A stretch of DNA of 64,000 nucleotides. It comes from Monilinia fructicola. Its lineage: Eukaryota > Ascomycota > Leotiomycetes > Helotiales > Sclerotiniaceae. The notes beneath the pieces are model-generated. The model saw nothing but the letters and a program-made list of their open reading frames with translations, ran no database searches and was not told the DNA's origin. Location: positions 1,337,501-1,401,500 of the forward strand of contig VICG01000007.1 of assembly GCA_008692225.1 (NCBI GenBank). Direction: 5' to 3'. Positions 1-10,970 of the stretch are shown here, piece after piece. The position numbers and the translations under genes are program-made. Each line of letters begins with the position of its first letter. The first letter of the stretch is position 1.

Positions 1-563
1 CGTAAGAAGAGCAGGCCTCCATTATGTTCGTATAACTCTGGCTGATTTTACTTTCTGTGCGAATGACGCTGATGAGCCCTTCGAATGCACCTCCTACCAG
101 CTCGTCGGTCAAGACATGCTGGGTATCTAGTCGAGTAGTGAAATCTCCGACGCAAATCTTTTTGTTATATTTCAATTTGAAGTGGTTCGTGTTTGTTATG
201 ATCTTTAGCGTTTCAACGTCGGCTTATAGGTCAGCAATTTGAAGCAGAAGAGGTCCTTTAAGCTGTATTTAGTCCAGCGAAGAAATAAAAGCTGGAGTAT
301 ATCATGACTATTGGATTTGATTGCAGTGATGAGAGGTTTTTCGTCAATCATTGAAGCTCCATTGCTATTGCCACCATTATCGAGTAATAAAATCGCATAC
401 TTAGGTTGTTAGTTGTAGAGTGAATAAGTGATGTCCGACCATTTACATCGCTTAATCCGGGATTAACATGGACATTAAGGGGGCTCTTTTCACCCATTGG
501 ATTTAATTCATTCCGCAAAGCAAGGTTAAGTGCATCGCCCATTTTCTCCCCTTTCCTTTCCAA
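1..563 (-). pseudogene. ankyrin-repeat protein fragment, frameshifted, cut by window edge
   Basis: Minus-strand frames here give ankyrin-like text split over three frames. One frame, entering from 563, has a block with NGRTSLIHST (compare the ankyrin G-TPLH-A pattern). About 1 base out of frame, near 400-405, it continues as YAILLLDNGGN and then KPLITAIKSNSHDILQLLF, a typical helix-turn-helix ankyrin unit. A second shift near 225 moves to a frame starting ADVETLKIITNTN that stays open to position 1. Both shifts look like 1-nt indels. The upstream (N-terminal) side, above 563, is not clear. Ankyrin repeats are protein-binding scaffolds, so no specific role can be assigned. It could be a real pseudogene or a gene with sequencing errors; the family call is moderately sure, the boundaries are not. 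Confidence 0.5.
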
Positions 564-3490
564 CTTATTAACAGAGTGCTTTTATAGAATCTTCATTGCA
601 AGAAGATCGATCCTACGTTCTAACCCACATTCTACCCCTTATTCTACCTCTTGAGGTTAAGATTAATATTAACCTTGGAGGCTTATTGCTCCGATTTATA
701 GATTTCCTGTTATTCTTTGATGTTTATGTAATGGACAATGCATCTGAGGATGAGATAAGCTACTGTCCCTTCTTTACTCCTCACTGCTCAAGTATTGATA
801 AGTGGATGCTTGGCTGGATAATACTTAACATAGTACATGAAGTTTGGGAGAGACTATCGGCATCAAATCCTGGATTCACATCTAAGTCTATCAACTACAA
901 ATCTTTGAAAAGACTTTTTAAACCCAGTCGTAGAGATACGGGCGTCAACTTTGCAGGTTTGTGCTTCCATTGCAACACTGAATACTGAACACTGGCCATT
1001 TGCATGAACGGTGAACAAGACACACTAAAAAGTGATACTCGAGTAGTGACAGCGACTCTACCTCCGCACCGCAACCGAAATCCGTGATTATATTATATCT
1101 CGATGCTGTATTTTAAATGGTTCACTGGCAGAGTCATTTTCTTCACTCCACACCGAGATTCACCGTGTTGAGAGTTCTACGCATGTCACCTTACACTTGT
1201 CGTCGGCGATCAATCCCTAAACCATGATTTATACGCTGCCATACAGACACTACATGAAATCTCTACTGCCATCTGCCCCACTAGCATTGCTAATCCTGAG
1301 AAACTATATCATGTGGATACTACGCCATCTGCTGGGGATTAAGTCGAAAACCGTCGGGAGCCTAGGAAATTACTCTGATATGGAAGAGTCAACAGAGATG
1401 GCTGGCAAAGAATGTTAGACAAGATAAGTAGAATAATACTATCTATCCAGCAACCTTCAACCACGACAAAAATATGAGTTCTCAATTTCAAGCACAAAAT
1501 TCGCTGCGTAAACTACATGTTGGGAAGAATTAGTCGAAGTCAACTCTTCGATTACGAGAATCGCTAAACCATCTTGATAACTTGGCTTGGGACAATCGAG
1601 CATGCAATTTTTGATTTCGTTCTCTAATCCATCCCAAAATCTATCATCTGGTTTCCAGAAAGCAGTCCTGCTATCGTATACTGTTCTTACTAGATATGGT
1701 ACATTACGATCAAGCGACTTGAAGATAAGGAGCTTACAGGAAGCTATGCATTTTGCAAAAATCCTGGAATCTGGATAGAATCGTTGCAACTTCCGAACCA
1801 TTAATCTGGCTGTTGAAGCTGATCGAGATGGTTAGGTAATATTATTTATTAGTTATTGCGAGTCATAGATATCTTGATAGCAAACCGGCCGCAGTTAATG
1901 TGGGCAATATATAGTATCCAGATACAGACCTTTGCTCCTTTTGTCGCTTAAGCTAACAGATCTTAGACCTGAAGAGATGCAAAAGCGAATGTTATAATGA
2001 TCGATAGAGCTCATTTGATGTATAATACCTTTGGATTGCTTGAAGTTATCTAGAAAGTTGGAAATGTGAGAGCTCATTTTCACTCACATGGTACAACAGT
2101 GGGTGCACACACTCGTGGGACGCAAAATTCATTTAGGCCTCACAGTTTCAAAAATTCATCAAAGATTCAGTTCTTAATAAGTTCAATTGAAAATAGGTTA
2201 TGACAATCTGGAATTAATCAAAATCAGTAAAGAATTGATTTCAATCAACATTAAACACTCATAACTAAAACTAATTACATTGCAATCTTGATGAAGAAAT
2301 TATACTTGACTGTTCCACGAGTCCTTGCTCCCCCCTATATATCTAGATACTAGGAGGAAAACTTGCAACGATCCGAAAATGGCTGCAGTGTTTTGATTGA
2401 AATGGTCACAACAATTGGACTTTTAGGAAGTTTTTCCATATGATCTGTATTGATGGGAGTATTCCCTGCTATAAGCATCAAATCTCAAAATTAAATAAAA
2501 CAACAATGTTCCCTCTCTCTGAAAGCTTTCTTGCGCCAAACAACCGAAAGATAGACAAGGCCATCTGTCAGTAAGGGACTCTTTTGCTTCTAACACAGCA
2601 TCCTTTTGTTCCTCTGCATAGTCCTGGCCTTTGGCGCTTGCCATACCTTTAGTTCTCTGGTTCTATAGGTTAAGACCCCACACGAGTGTGGTTGACCGGC
2701 ATATCTCCAAGCATGGCAAGTGTGGAAAAGCTCACAGAGATTGATTGACGTTTGTGACTGATTGCTGCACGTTCAAGTGAATGGCTGTTCTGATTTCGCA
2801 TCTTTCAGGTTCTTCGCACATTCAAACAGAGAGGGAATAGAAAGTTGTGTCTAATAGGTGTGATAGCGCACCAGCTCATTGGAAGACATCCAGATTCACA
2901 AGCATATTCTCAACAAAGCAAATATGTAGGGAGGCTGTTTTCAAAAGATTCGTGTCGAGTTTTAGTTTGCTTATTCGATTGATCACTTGCTGGCGATGAT
3001 TCAGCATCTGCCAACCCTGCTTATTCTTTCTTAAGTTTACCTGAAATGACCTAGAGTATGACTATTGATCTTGATGTAATATTTTCTTGCTATTCCATCT
3101 GTTCGGGACGCTAATTTTATATATCTTGTTCAAAATTCTGGTGTCTGTCTTATTCCTTTGACACATCCACTTAACCTCATCACTTGGAAATCCACGTCTT
3201 CTGTATGAGCAGTCTATGTTGTGCCTCCAACTCACAAACGTATCAACTTATCAAATGTCAAGTGTCAAGTGAAATCTCACTACCGGAAGATTAGTAATGA
3301 CTGTGGCATTTATTGCTGACCTCCATCCCTCATATCAGCCAATCAAAGTGTTTATGATCAGAAGGCCTTTTATTGAAGACTTTTTACCTGGACCATATTC
3401 CACTCATTGGACAATTACACGTTAGCCTGTCGACGCAAAGGTTATAAACATTCAAGAATAGTAATCTTCCCTTTCAATGACGAGATTACA
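564..3490. other. gene-poor stretch with no supported gene
   Basis: Open frames here are short and overlap on both strands. The two longest are 596-988 (+, 130 codons) and 1457-1801 (-, 114 codons). The minus frame (YPDSRIFAKCIASCKLLIF and on) has protein-like composition and could be an exon of the decayed ankyrin gene or of another lost gene, but I recognise no family in either. The rest is AT-rich sequence without repeats or RNA genes that I can see. Confidence 0.4.
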
Positions 3491-3492
3491 GT

Positions 3493-3500
3493 TATAAATA
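3493..3500 (+). promoter_or_regulatory. TATA box candidate of the peroxidase gene
   Basis: TATAAATA lies about 90 bp upstream of the ATG at 3584, a usual spacing for fungal TATA promoters. It is called from sequence match and position only. Confidence 0.4.
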
Positions 3501-3583
3501 CCCAGTATGTCTTACGAACCCCATGATATTTTGCTATATCTCAACATGACTACCTCCAGGAAATCCTCGTTAGCACCTCTACA

Positions 3584-5199
3584 ATGATTTTATTATCACT
3601 ACTTGGGCTTTTCGTTGCCGCTGATGCAACGTTTTTCTATCCCGATGCTCAAACTTCCGAGCTGGAACATATTCTCGTTGATACTCATGGTGCATATGCA
3701 TCTGGATTTGCTGATGCCATAACTCCTTGCTCAAATTATGTTTCCGGGGGACCAACGTTTGGACGGGAGACTGCTGCGCAATGGCTCCGGGTCGCTTTTC
3801 ATGACTTTGTTACGGCTCGTGTCGATGAGGGAATTGGTGGCATTGATGCTAGCATCGGGTTCGAAACGCTTAGAGAAGAGGACTCAGGCAGTGCTTTCAA
3901 TGACTCCTTTGCATTCTTTCGACCTTATGTGAATGCGAGGGTCAGCATGGCAGATCTTGTAGCTTTGTCCGTCAGCATGAGTATTGGGAACTGTGGTGGA
4001 CCTCAAATCCCTGTGCGGGGTGGTAGGATTGATGCCACTGGACCTGGACCCGAGGGAGTACCGGCACCAGAGACTTCTCTTGAGCTTACTTTGGAATACT
4101 TTGCCAATGCAGGATTTAACCAGGTTGACTCGATTGGACTCACTGCTTGCGGTCACACCATGGGCAGTGTACATCACGGAGGGTTTCCAACCGTGGTGGG
4201 AAACGAAACCGTGAATCCGAATAACAACAGCGCTGGGGAATTCACTTTGACGCCACCGTGGATGTCTTTGACAAGAAAGTTGTTCACGAATACGTGGATG
4301 GAATAGGAAACCGAGGTGGCCCCCTTGTAACTTCATTCAATGAATCCTCAAGGAGTGATCTTCGACTGTACGAGAGCGACGGTAATGTGACAATGCGTGG
4401 ATTCTATGATCTAGGTGACGGCTTCTTGAATGCTTGCGTCCCTCTCATGCAGCGTGATGGTCGAAACGGTGCCGAAGGAGGTCGTACTTTCGGATATAGT
4501 ATCCCCTATGATTATCAAGCCTATCAATGTCACTCTAGATTTCTCGCCAGATGGATCTCTCATCCTGAATGGTGCAATTCGGGTTTGTAATTCTTATCTT
4601 GGATTCATGAAAACTTCTAATCATTTCCCAGATTCTCACTCCTCTTGGCTCCACTCCACCAGACAGTATTTCTCTGGCGCCATCCTCCCTCAAGGCTATC
4701 ACACTCTCAGTAGAATCTGATCCTGGAACGTCCATCTTCGGAACCAGATCGTACTTTCCGTTCACAATTTCAATAACGTCTCTCTCCAATCTTCGATCAT
4801 TTACCGTCTCAGTCTCCCCTAAATCTTCGCAAGTATTCAACATTCCGTTCTCAGGTGCTTTTCGTCGTTCCTTCTCTTTCCTCCCTCTCTTCACACACAT
4901 CGACGATAATCAACATTACTATTGCCTCTCTAAAACAATCATCCAGAACACCGAAGTCTTACTCAAAGCTCCAATACCACAAAAGGGAACTCTGGCCCGC
5001 TATCGGTGTCTATGAAGTATCGAACATGAAGGTTGTGGGTACGAAAGCCGGGTTCGATTTGTGGGAAGGAAGCCTGGACCTTGGCATATTAGCCACTGGG
5101 AGTATCGCGGCTGAATTACTGAATGGAAAACGATGTTGCGGATCTCCTATTCCTATAGAGACTATACTATATAAAATTCAACCTTGCTATATACCCTAA
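3584..5199 (+). pseudogene. secreted heme peroxidase (plant-peroxidase superfamily), two frameshifts
   Basis: The protein starts with a hydrophobic signal peptide (MILLSLLGLFVAADA). It carries the distal heme motif LRVAFHDF (distal Arg and His, residues about 68-75) and the proximal motif GLTACGHTMG (about residue 190, heme-ligand His). This is the layout of extracellular fungal heme peroxidases that oxidise substrates with H2O2. The reading frame leaves frame 2 at the G run 4235-4238 (one base short), continues convincingly in another frame (ATVDVFDKKVVHEYVDG), and returns near 4450-4460 (one base extra). An intron at 4583-4631 (GTTTGT...CCCAG) follows. After it the C-terminal part is uncertain: one frame stops at 5013-5015, another stays open to 5199. 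The compensating pair suggests sequence error more than decay. Start chosen because it gives the signal peptide and a TATA box lies upstream. Confidence 0.7.
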
Positions 5200-5585
5200 G
5201 ATTGCGTCGTAAGAATCCCCAACAAAAAAATCCCTTGTGTGACGCGAGGAGTTTTAAATTTATATAATAGTCCATACAGCTCACAAACGGTGCGTTTGTG
5301 ACGCATTTGAGGGCTCTCAATAATCCAAATAACGATTTTTTCATTGCGCGATTTTCCTGTGACGGATCTTGACGTCTAATCTCGAGCCAGCATATCTATT
5401 CCTTATGGCATTATCATTTTTAGCCGGCTTTTGGGCAGTTGATGAGTCTACGGTGATGTCTCGAATGGGTATAACAAGGAGCCTTCCTGTCCGAGGTCTC
5501 CGATTTTGAGTCTTCGAAGTCTCATCACACTTTGGTCTTAGGGCTTGAATTTTTGAGCGCCTGCTGAATTGTACCGGTCACTCCA

Positions 5586-5965
5586 ATGTCCCAGATATCG
5601 CGGTACAAAGACATTCAAAGTTTTCAAGAATCGATTTCGTGTTATTTGACGGACGATGCTCAAATTCCAATCGCAGCATCTCGGATCAACTTCACTTGCA
5701 ATAATTTCTCAGTCGCAGTATATTATCACCATCAAAATTTCTTGCAAAGGTTCAGAGATGAACAAACGTGCAGCAACAAGAATCTGAGTCGGAGCGCGCT
5801 CGATTTGAGGAAAATGTTAGATTGGGCGAACTCGAGGGCTCGATGGCAGAGGAAATCTCCCTCGCCAAGTAGAGTAAAAGAGGGAATCAATGCAATCCGC
5901 TATCAATGTCATTCGAAAAGAACATGGATATCCTGATACCAACAGATCTCTTCGCCTTCGGTAAA
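5586..5965 (+). pseudogene. fragment of an unrecognised, partly coiled-coil gene
   Basis: Several short frames here look like pieces of one protein. One of 36 codons near 5770-5880 is charged and heptad-like (QQQESESERARFEENVRLGE) and ends at a stop. A later one near 5890-5965 reads AINVIRKEHGYPDTNRSLRL and then stops. They are in different frames, so the gene is either broken or read through unseen introns. No family is recognised. Confidence 0.25.
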
Positions 5966-7097
5966 TTGTAATTCAGTAGGGGCTTTCCACTTGATCGTTG
6001 GATACACCCTCTCTACTCAAAATACTAACATACCTCACCATTCAGAGCCACGCTCCACTTCACACATACACATATACTAGTCAGTAAACATCAAGCAACA
6101 CCACCTCATCCACTTGGTACCTTGGTACTCCACCTTGAATCAACGCGCTCATGAAAGGTCTAGAAAGGAAGAATGTCGGCACGATTCTTCTATCTGTTCA
6201 CATACAATATCAACTATTCCAACCCGTCCCCTTATTTCCGATACGAATCTTGAATTGATACTCAGCACATAACAATAGCTCCAACGCCCACCTGCAGCGA
6301 TGAAGTGTAAACAATCCTCCCATCGACAAAACCACCCTCCTATAGCCAACACCCCATCAAACCACGTCCCTGGATCCAGCTGGACAGCGCGCGGTTTCAG
6401 CCCAGAAGGCAACTCGCAAGAACCACGCGAGCGAGCCCGATAGATCAATGAATAAGATGCACGGGAGTTGCTACACGAGTCTGGCGTCCAAGAGGTCAAA
6501 GTCATGGTCGGGCCAAAGTTCCCCGCACGGTCTAGAGTAGCTTGCCTAAACTGTTGATTGTGCGGGGAGGTCGATGGATGAATTGCTTTAGAACATATTT
6601 TAGAAGGTGTGCGTTTGATGTGCGTTGCGGTTCTGCTTCGGAAAATAGGGGAGGCGTGGTTGGTGTGGAGTGGGCAAGCGAATTGGGGGGAGTTGGCGAT
6701 GTTTTATTACTTATTATTACTCATGCCGAGTTTTGGGAAATTTTCAACGGGAAATAGAGTTCATTTTATTTTTTTGAGGGCGGAGGATGTGTAAAAAGGA
6801 CACGATGGTAGGTAGTATTGCATGCCGCAGGCGTATTGCGTTATCACTGTGATTTCTGATGTGTCGACGCATTGCCAATATTATTTGACCATTGGATATG
6901 GGAATGTAAACGGGTATTTCACTCACAATTAAGAGCGGATACCTAGACGTTAAATTGGATGAGATTTGTATTAAGGGAGTTCAATCTTCAAAAGGCCTCC
7001 GTATGATAGCCACTGATGTTTTAATATAATCAGTCTATTGAAAGCGCATAGTAGCAACAGATAATTACAATCTAAACAATCCAGATACACCTCAATA
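5966..7097. other. no gene seen
   Basis: Only short overlapping frames (for example 6149-6505 minus, 6542-6794 plus) without family features. The stretch 6050-6130 is CA/CAC rich. No RNA gene or transposon structure is visible. Confidence 0.4.
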
Positions 7098-7444
7098 CTA
7101 GGCATCGGCCGTGTTAAGTCTTTCAGTACGCATACCGATAATGTCGTTGGTGAAAGTTCCAGCAAAATACCTAGCCTAGTCAGACCCATATGTAATCCTA
7201 CTCATACTATCAGCAGCGGTGGGAATGTATAAGCAAGTATTACCTTAATGCCTCTCAAAGAATTTTGCATCTCATACTCTGCCTCTCCATCCTTATATTC
7301 CAAAGCTTTGAAAATCGGCTTTTCTAGGCAAGTACATCCAATAATTTCCATTATCCTCAAAGCAGATGCTCCTGTCATGACTTGATCTGGAACTTCTGAT
7401 ATTGTCAATTTGAAACCGCGCAGACTAGCTTTTGTCCAGCACAA
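7098..7444 (-). CDS. C-terminal two-exon fragment of an unrecognised gene
   Basis: On the minus strand an open frame from 7444 to 7244 (containing EYKDGEAEYEMQNSLRGIK) runs into a good donor (AAG|GTAATA). A 68-nt intron, 7243-7176, ends in CTAG. The next exon, 7175-7098, continues in phase with ARYFAGTFTNDIIGMR and stops at TAG. The join keeps protein-like composition on both sides, which supports it. Upstream (7445-8065) the minus-strand frames look coding in patches (for example NPDGALHICQAGGSAA) but are interrupted, so the 5' part is missing or broken. I recognise no domain. Confidence 0.35.
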
Positions 7445-10400
7445 TATAAATTTTGGGTTAGTTTTCAGTTCGAGAATGAATATTGGATCTAAAATATCTC
7501 GTGGCCTTTACAGGAACTCATATTTGATAAAGGCAGAGGCCACTATAGCTGTTGTTGGTTTCGGCTCCGTCAGAGGCATCAAAAAAACACTTCCGACTTG
7601 GAGGCCAGAGGATATTGTAATTGAAGATCTGCCATATCACAGATACAGAATACGAAAGTGAGCACCCAACACGATTGATGAAGACCAGACGATTGAAAGA
7701 CCAATGCAAGAGGTAGAACAAGAACTTGTAGTTTCTCGAGTTGCAATGGAATGCGACAAGGTCGTTGTATGGAGACTGGGCGAGCATTACAAATTGAACT
7801 TTGTATCGAAGAGTGTGATAGAGTAGGCAGGTAATAGCTGTAATGGAACTAACATTAAGCATTATATAGTATGTATAAAAGGTAGACGAAATTTGATCAA
7901 AGATGAAATGAATATCGTTATAACATTAATGTCCAACACCCTCTTATGATTAAAGAGTATTGCCATTTTGATGATAAGATTGCTGCCGAACCACCCGCTT
8001 GACAAATATGAAGAGCACCGTCTGGATTCAGAACTCGCGAATCCAAAGCTCATATATCTCCTCACTTAAGATATGAATGTGCATCGATGGTTGTGTAAAA
8101 TGCCCCTATGTGGTACATCAAAGAGAAGATGTATGCAGAGCAGCAACTATCAAGCCTCAGCATTTTGCCTGCTCGAATTGGATGTTCAGATATTATCCAG
8201 TTTCCAAACCTCAAGCTCCGAGATATTGCTGAGCACGAAACCCGATAAACTGACTAACGATTCGCAACGTTGAAAGTCCGCTTAGAATGAGTATTCACCT
8301 GACTGCCGTGAGCTTCAAGAGTCAATGCGCTGCTCTTCTTGATGTTCATCTTCTCTTCGACTGCTCCCTCGGCCGTCATAAATTCATTCGAAGCAGAAGT
8401 GCTATTGTTTGTGACGAAGAAAAATTGCAGAAAGCTCATCCATCGTCGGCTCCTCGTACATGTATGCCAGGCCACAAATGATGTGGTCCATTTCATCCTA
8501 TTGTGGGATTGACGGCAAATGACACATCGAAAGACCTAATTCTTAGTTTTAGACGACGATAGATTGGTGTCAATAAAGATGCTCTGAGGGGGGAGTGTGG
8601 CTTTCGAGTCCCTAGGTTCCCATTAACACATTCTGTGGCTATCAATGCAATCAACTCAATGTATCATGTCTTACGTGCGTGTCTCCTTCGTAAATGCTAT
8701 ACTCTTCCTTTGAGAATGTCTGCATCTCTGCCGCGTGGCACGGCGACTTGCAAAAGGGCTCATGGCTGAACGGGATGAAGTGCTGATTGAAATATGAGAG
8801 AATGTTGATGGAATCCTAACTTAGCTCTGCATTGGCCTCAGACTGCCTTTACTCTGGTGATGCTTGAGCAGATCTCTCACTTTGGATATGCAGAAAATGC
8901 AAAGTCCGGTACCGAAGTGATGGTAGAGATGTAAGACTGAATGGGCAGAAATATCAAAACTTTCCCAACATTACATACTCATGAGCGTTTCTACACTCAA
9001 AAATATCTTACCATCATGTAACATCTAGTTAATTAGAATCATGACATCGCAATTGATTGTGTGGGCAATGGTTTGGAGAAGAACATAAGCCCCAAACTGT
9101 TCTCCCTTGCATGTATCGCTTAAGGAGTCGCCATTGCTCTTGCGTCGCAAATTCACAATTTTATGTGCAACTGACTGCTTTCGACTGATGACCTGACAGA
9201 AACTTCAGGAGTTTAGAGACTAGACGTGGATATTACTGGTGAAATCGTCACCAGCTCAACGGCAACCAAGACAGTGTTCTGAAGCCATTGTCTTACAGTA
9301 TTAAAATAACCTTCATGAGATTCAATATGTCTGAAAAGTTCCTTGTTGTAATCGTCGAAGTTCAAGCCTTTCTTGTCAGGGTATTATGAGGGTATTACTC
9401 GAAAATTGTTCCATGAAACTGCATGGCGTCTTGAGGGGCTTGAGACCCAGCCACCAAATAGACTTCCATTGAAACAGCGAGGTTTGCTCACGTCACATCT
9501 CCGCATTATTGAAGAAATCCATCACCCGGTATTTCCCTCCACCTTTTTCTTTGAAGCAGTCGTCATTTTCTGCGGATTTATCGTTCTTAGGGGCTGCAAG
9601 AGGACTCCCGTTGAAGGTGGATCCTTCATCCAATACACCTACACCATCAGATGATAGTTAGGTATAGAGTAAGGTCATGTATTGGAATGAGCCACGTCCC
9701 GTATGTCGCAATGTAGCACACCATGGCTTATGGAGGTCTTCTTCGCCTCCTCGACTTGATTCCAAGGCAGGCTGAACAACGCTGTCGCTTCAATTATGAA
9801 TCTATATATAGTGGTTGAGAAGATTGGCGATTGTAACCGTATGTCCTGTGACGGGAAGCTAGGTTGTTGTGACTTCGAGACTGGTCAAGATACGTTGAGA
9901 CGCATGTTAAATATTCAGGAGAGAAGGAGCTGGTGACAGCTGGGCGTGATCGAACCTTGTAATCCTTGACCTCGCATTCAGGCAGCAGTTTAAACGTTCA
10001 CACTGCAAACTTCAGAGGTCCTTCGCCAATGATATCCCCGTTGATCTTTAAACACCCCAGGTCGAAGGTTGAGGTTTGTAAGATCCGTTGCGGGAGTCAT
10101 CATTGGCTAGTTGTGTACATCACCATGTGCCGATGAAAGTGTCATATAGAGTTTCTTGGGTGGTTTGTTGTAGATTGAAGTATTTCGAGATCGGCCTGCC
10201 ATTATTGACTAGAAAGAACCCTTGCACTGCAACACTCAATACTTATTCCTGGCTATAAGTCTTGTCAATAGGCATTTCTCGGCTTGTCATGTAAGCCCGG
10301 TAAGATCGGGCCGAGGCGAGGAAAAGGCAAGGCGACGGAAGGGGCAATGGGGGCCACACAACGAATACCGGAAGGGAGATGAAAGAGCCTCGAAAAGCCA

Positions 10401-10544
10401 CAATATTTCCTTTTCTGTCTTGAGAGACTTTAAAAGTGCAAAGATCATCATGGAGTGGGGTGTATCGAGGAAAGAGGGATGTCTGATGTCTTCAGGGGTG
10501 TCTTGGATGTCTTGTATTAAATTTAGCACCGTAAAAATCCTTTA

Positions 10545-10553
10545 TACGGAGTA
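10545..10553. repeat. TACGGAGTA copy (dispersed 9-mer)
   Basis: One of seven copies of TACTCCGTA/TACGGAGTA in the window; see also 45724, 47513, 47736, 56973, 62031 and 62523. Confidence 0.6.
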
Positions 10554-10879
10554 GTTCTGGACTGCGGAAGAAAGCCGCAATCGTGAAAGATCGACGCTTA
10601 GGCAAATTTTCTAGAATCCATTTGTGCCTATCGTCGCAGTCTCATGGCATTCAAGGATGTGGTGGACCTGGTGGTGCTAGAAGACAGGCCATATACATTA
10701 GTCTATTAGAATTCCGAAGGAAGGTTCATCTGGACCTTCTACAAATGGGTAGGATCTCCCACGCCTCCTGTTTTTAATCAGAGCTGAAATCCAATGAAAG
10801 GACAGCCCACTCCAGCTTTTCTAGGACCATATTATTTCATTATACAAGTCAACTTTTCTGGAGGCTGAACTGAAGCTCA

Positions 10880-10970
10880 AGGAGTTTTTGGGGGTCCTTG
10901 TTCTTCTTGTTCTCCCTGTTCTTCTTGTTCTTCTTATTCTTCTTGTTCAGGCTTGTTCTCCTTGTCCATG
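10880..10970. repeat. TTCTTG/TTCTCC-type short tandem repeat
   Basis: Imperfect tandem units of TTCTTGTTC and TTCTTGTTCTCC. On the minus strand they read as Gln/Glu- or Lys/Asn-rich codons, so this may be the remnant of a low-complexity protein tail or simply a microsatellite. Confidence 0.5.

Noticed and set aside
596..988. 130-codon plus-strand open frame as a gene
   Set aside because: No family features, AT-rich composition and no splice or promoter signals.
9930..9980. tRNA T-loop-like GGTTCGATC on the minus strand
   Set aside because: The flanking bases do not pair into a T stem and no D or anticodon arm could be found.
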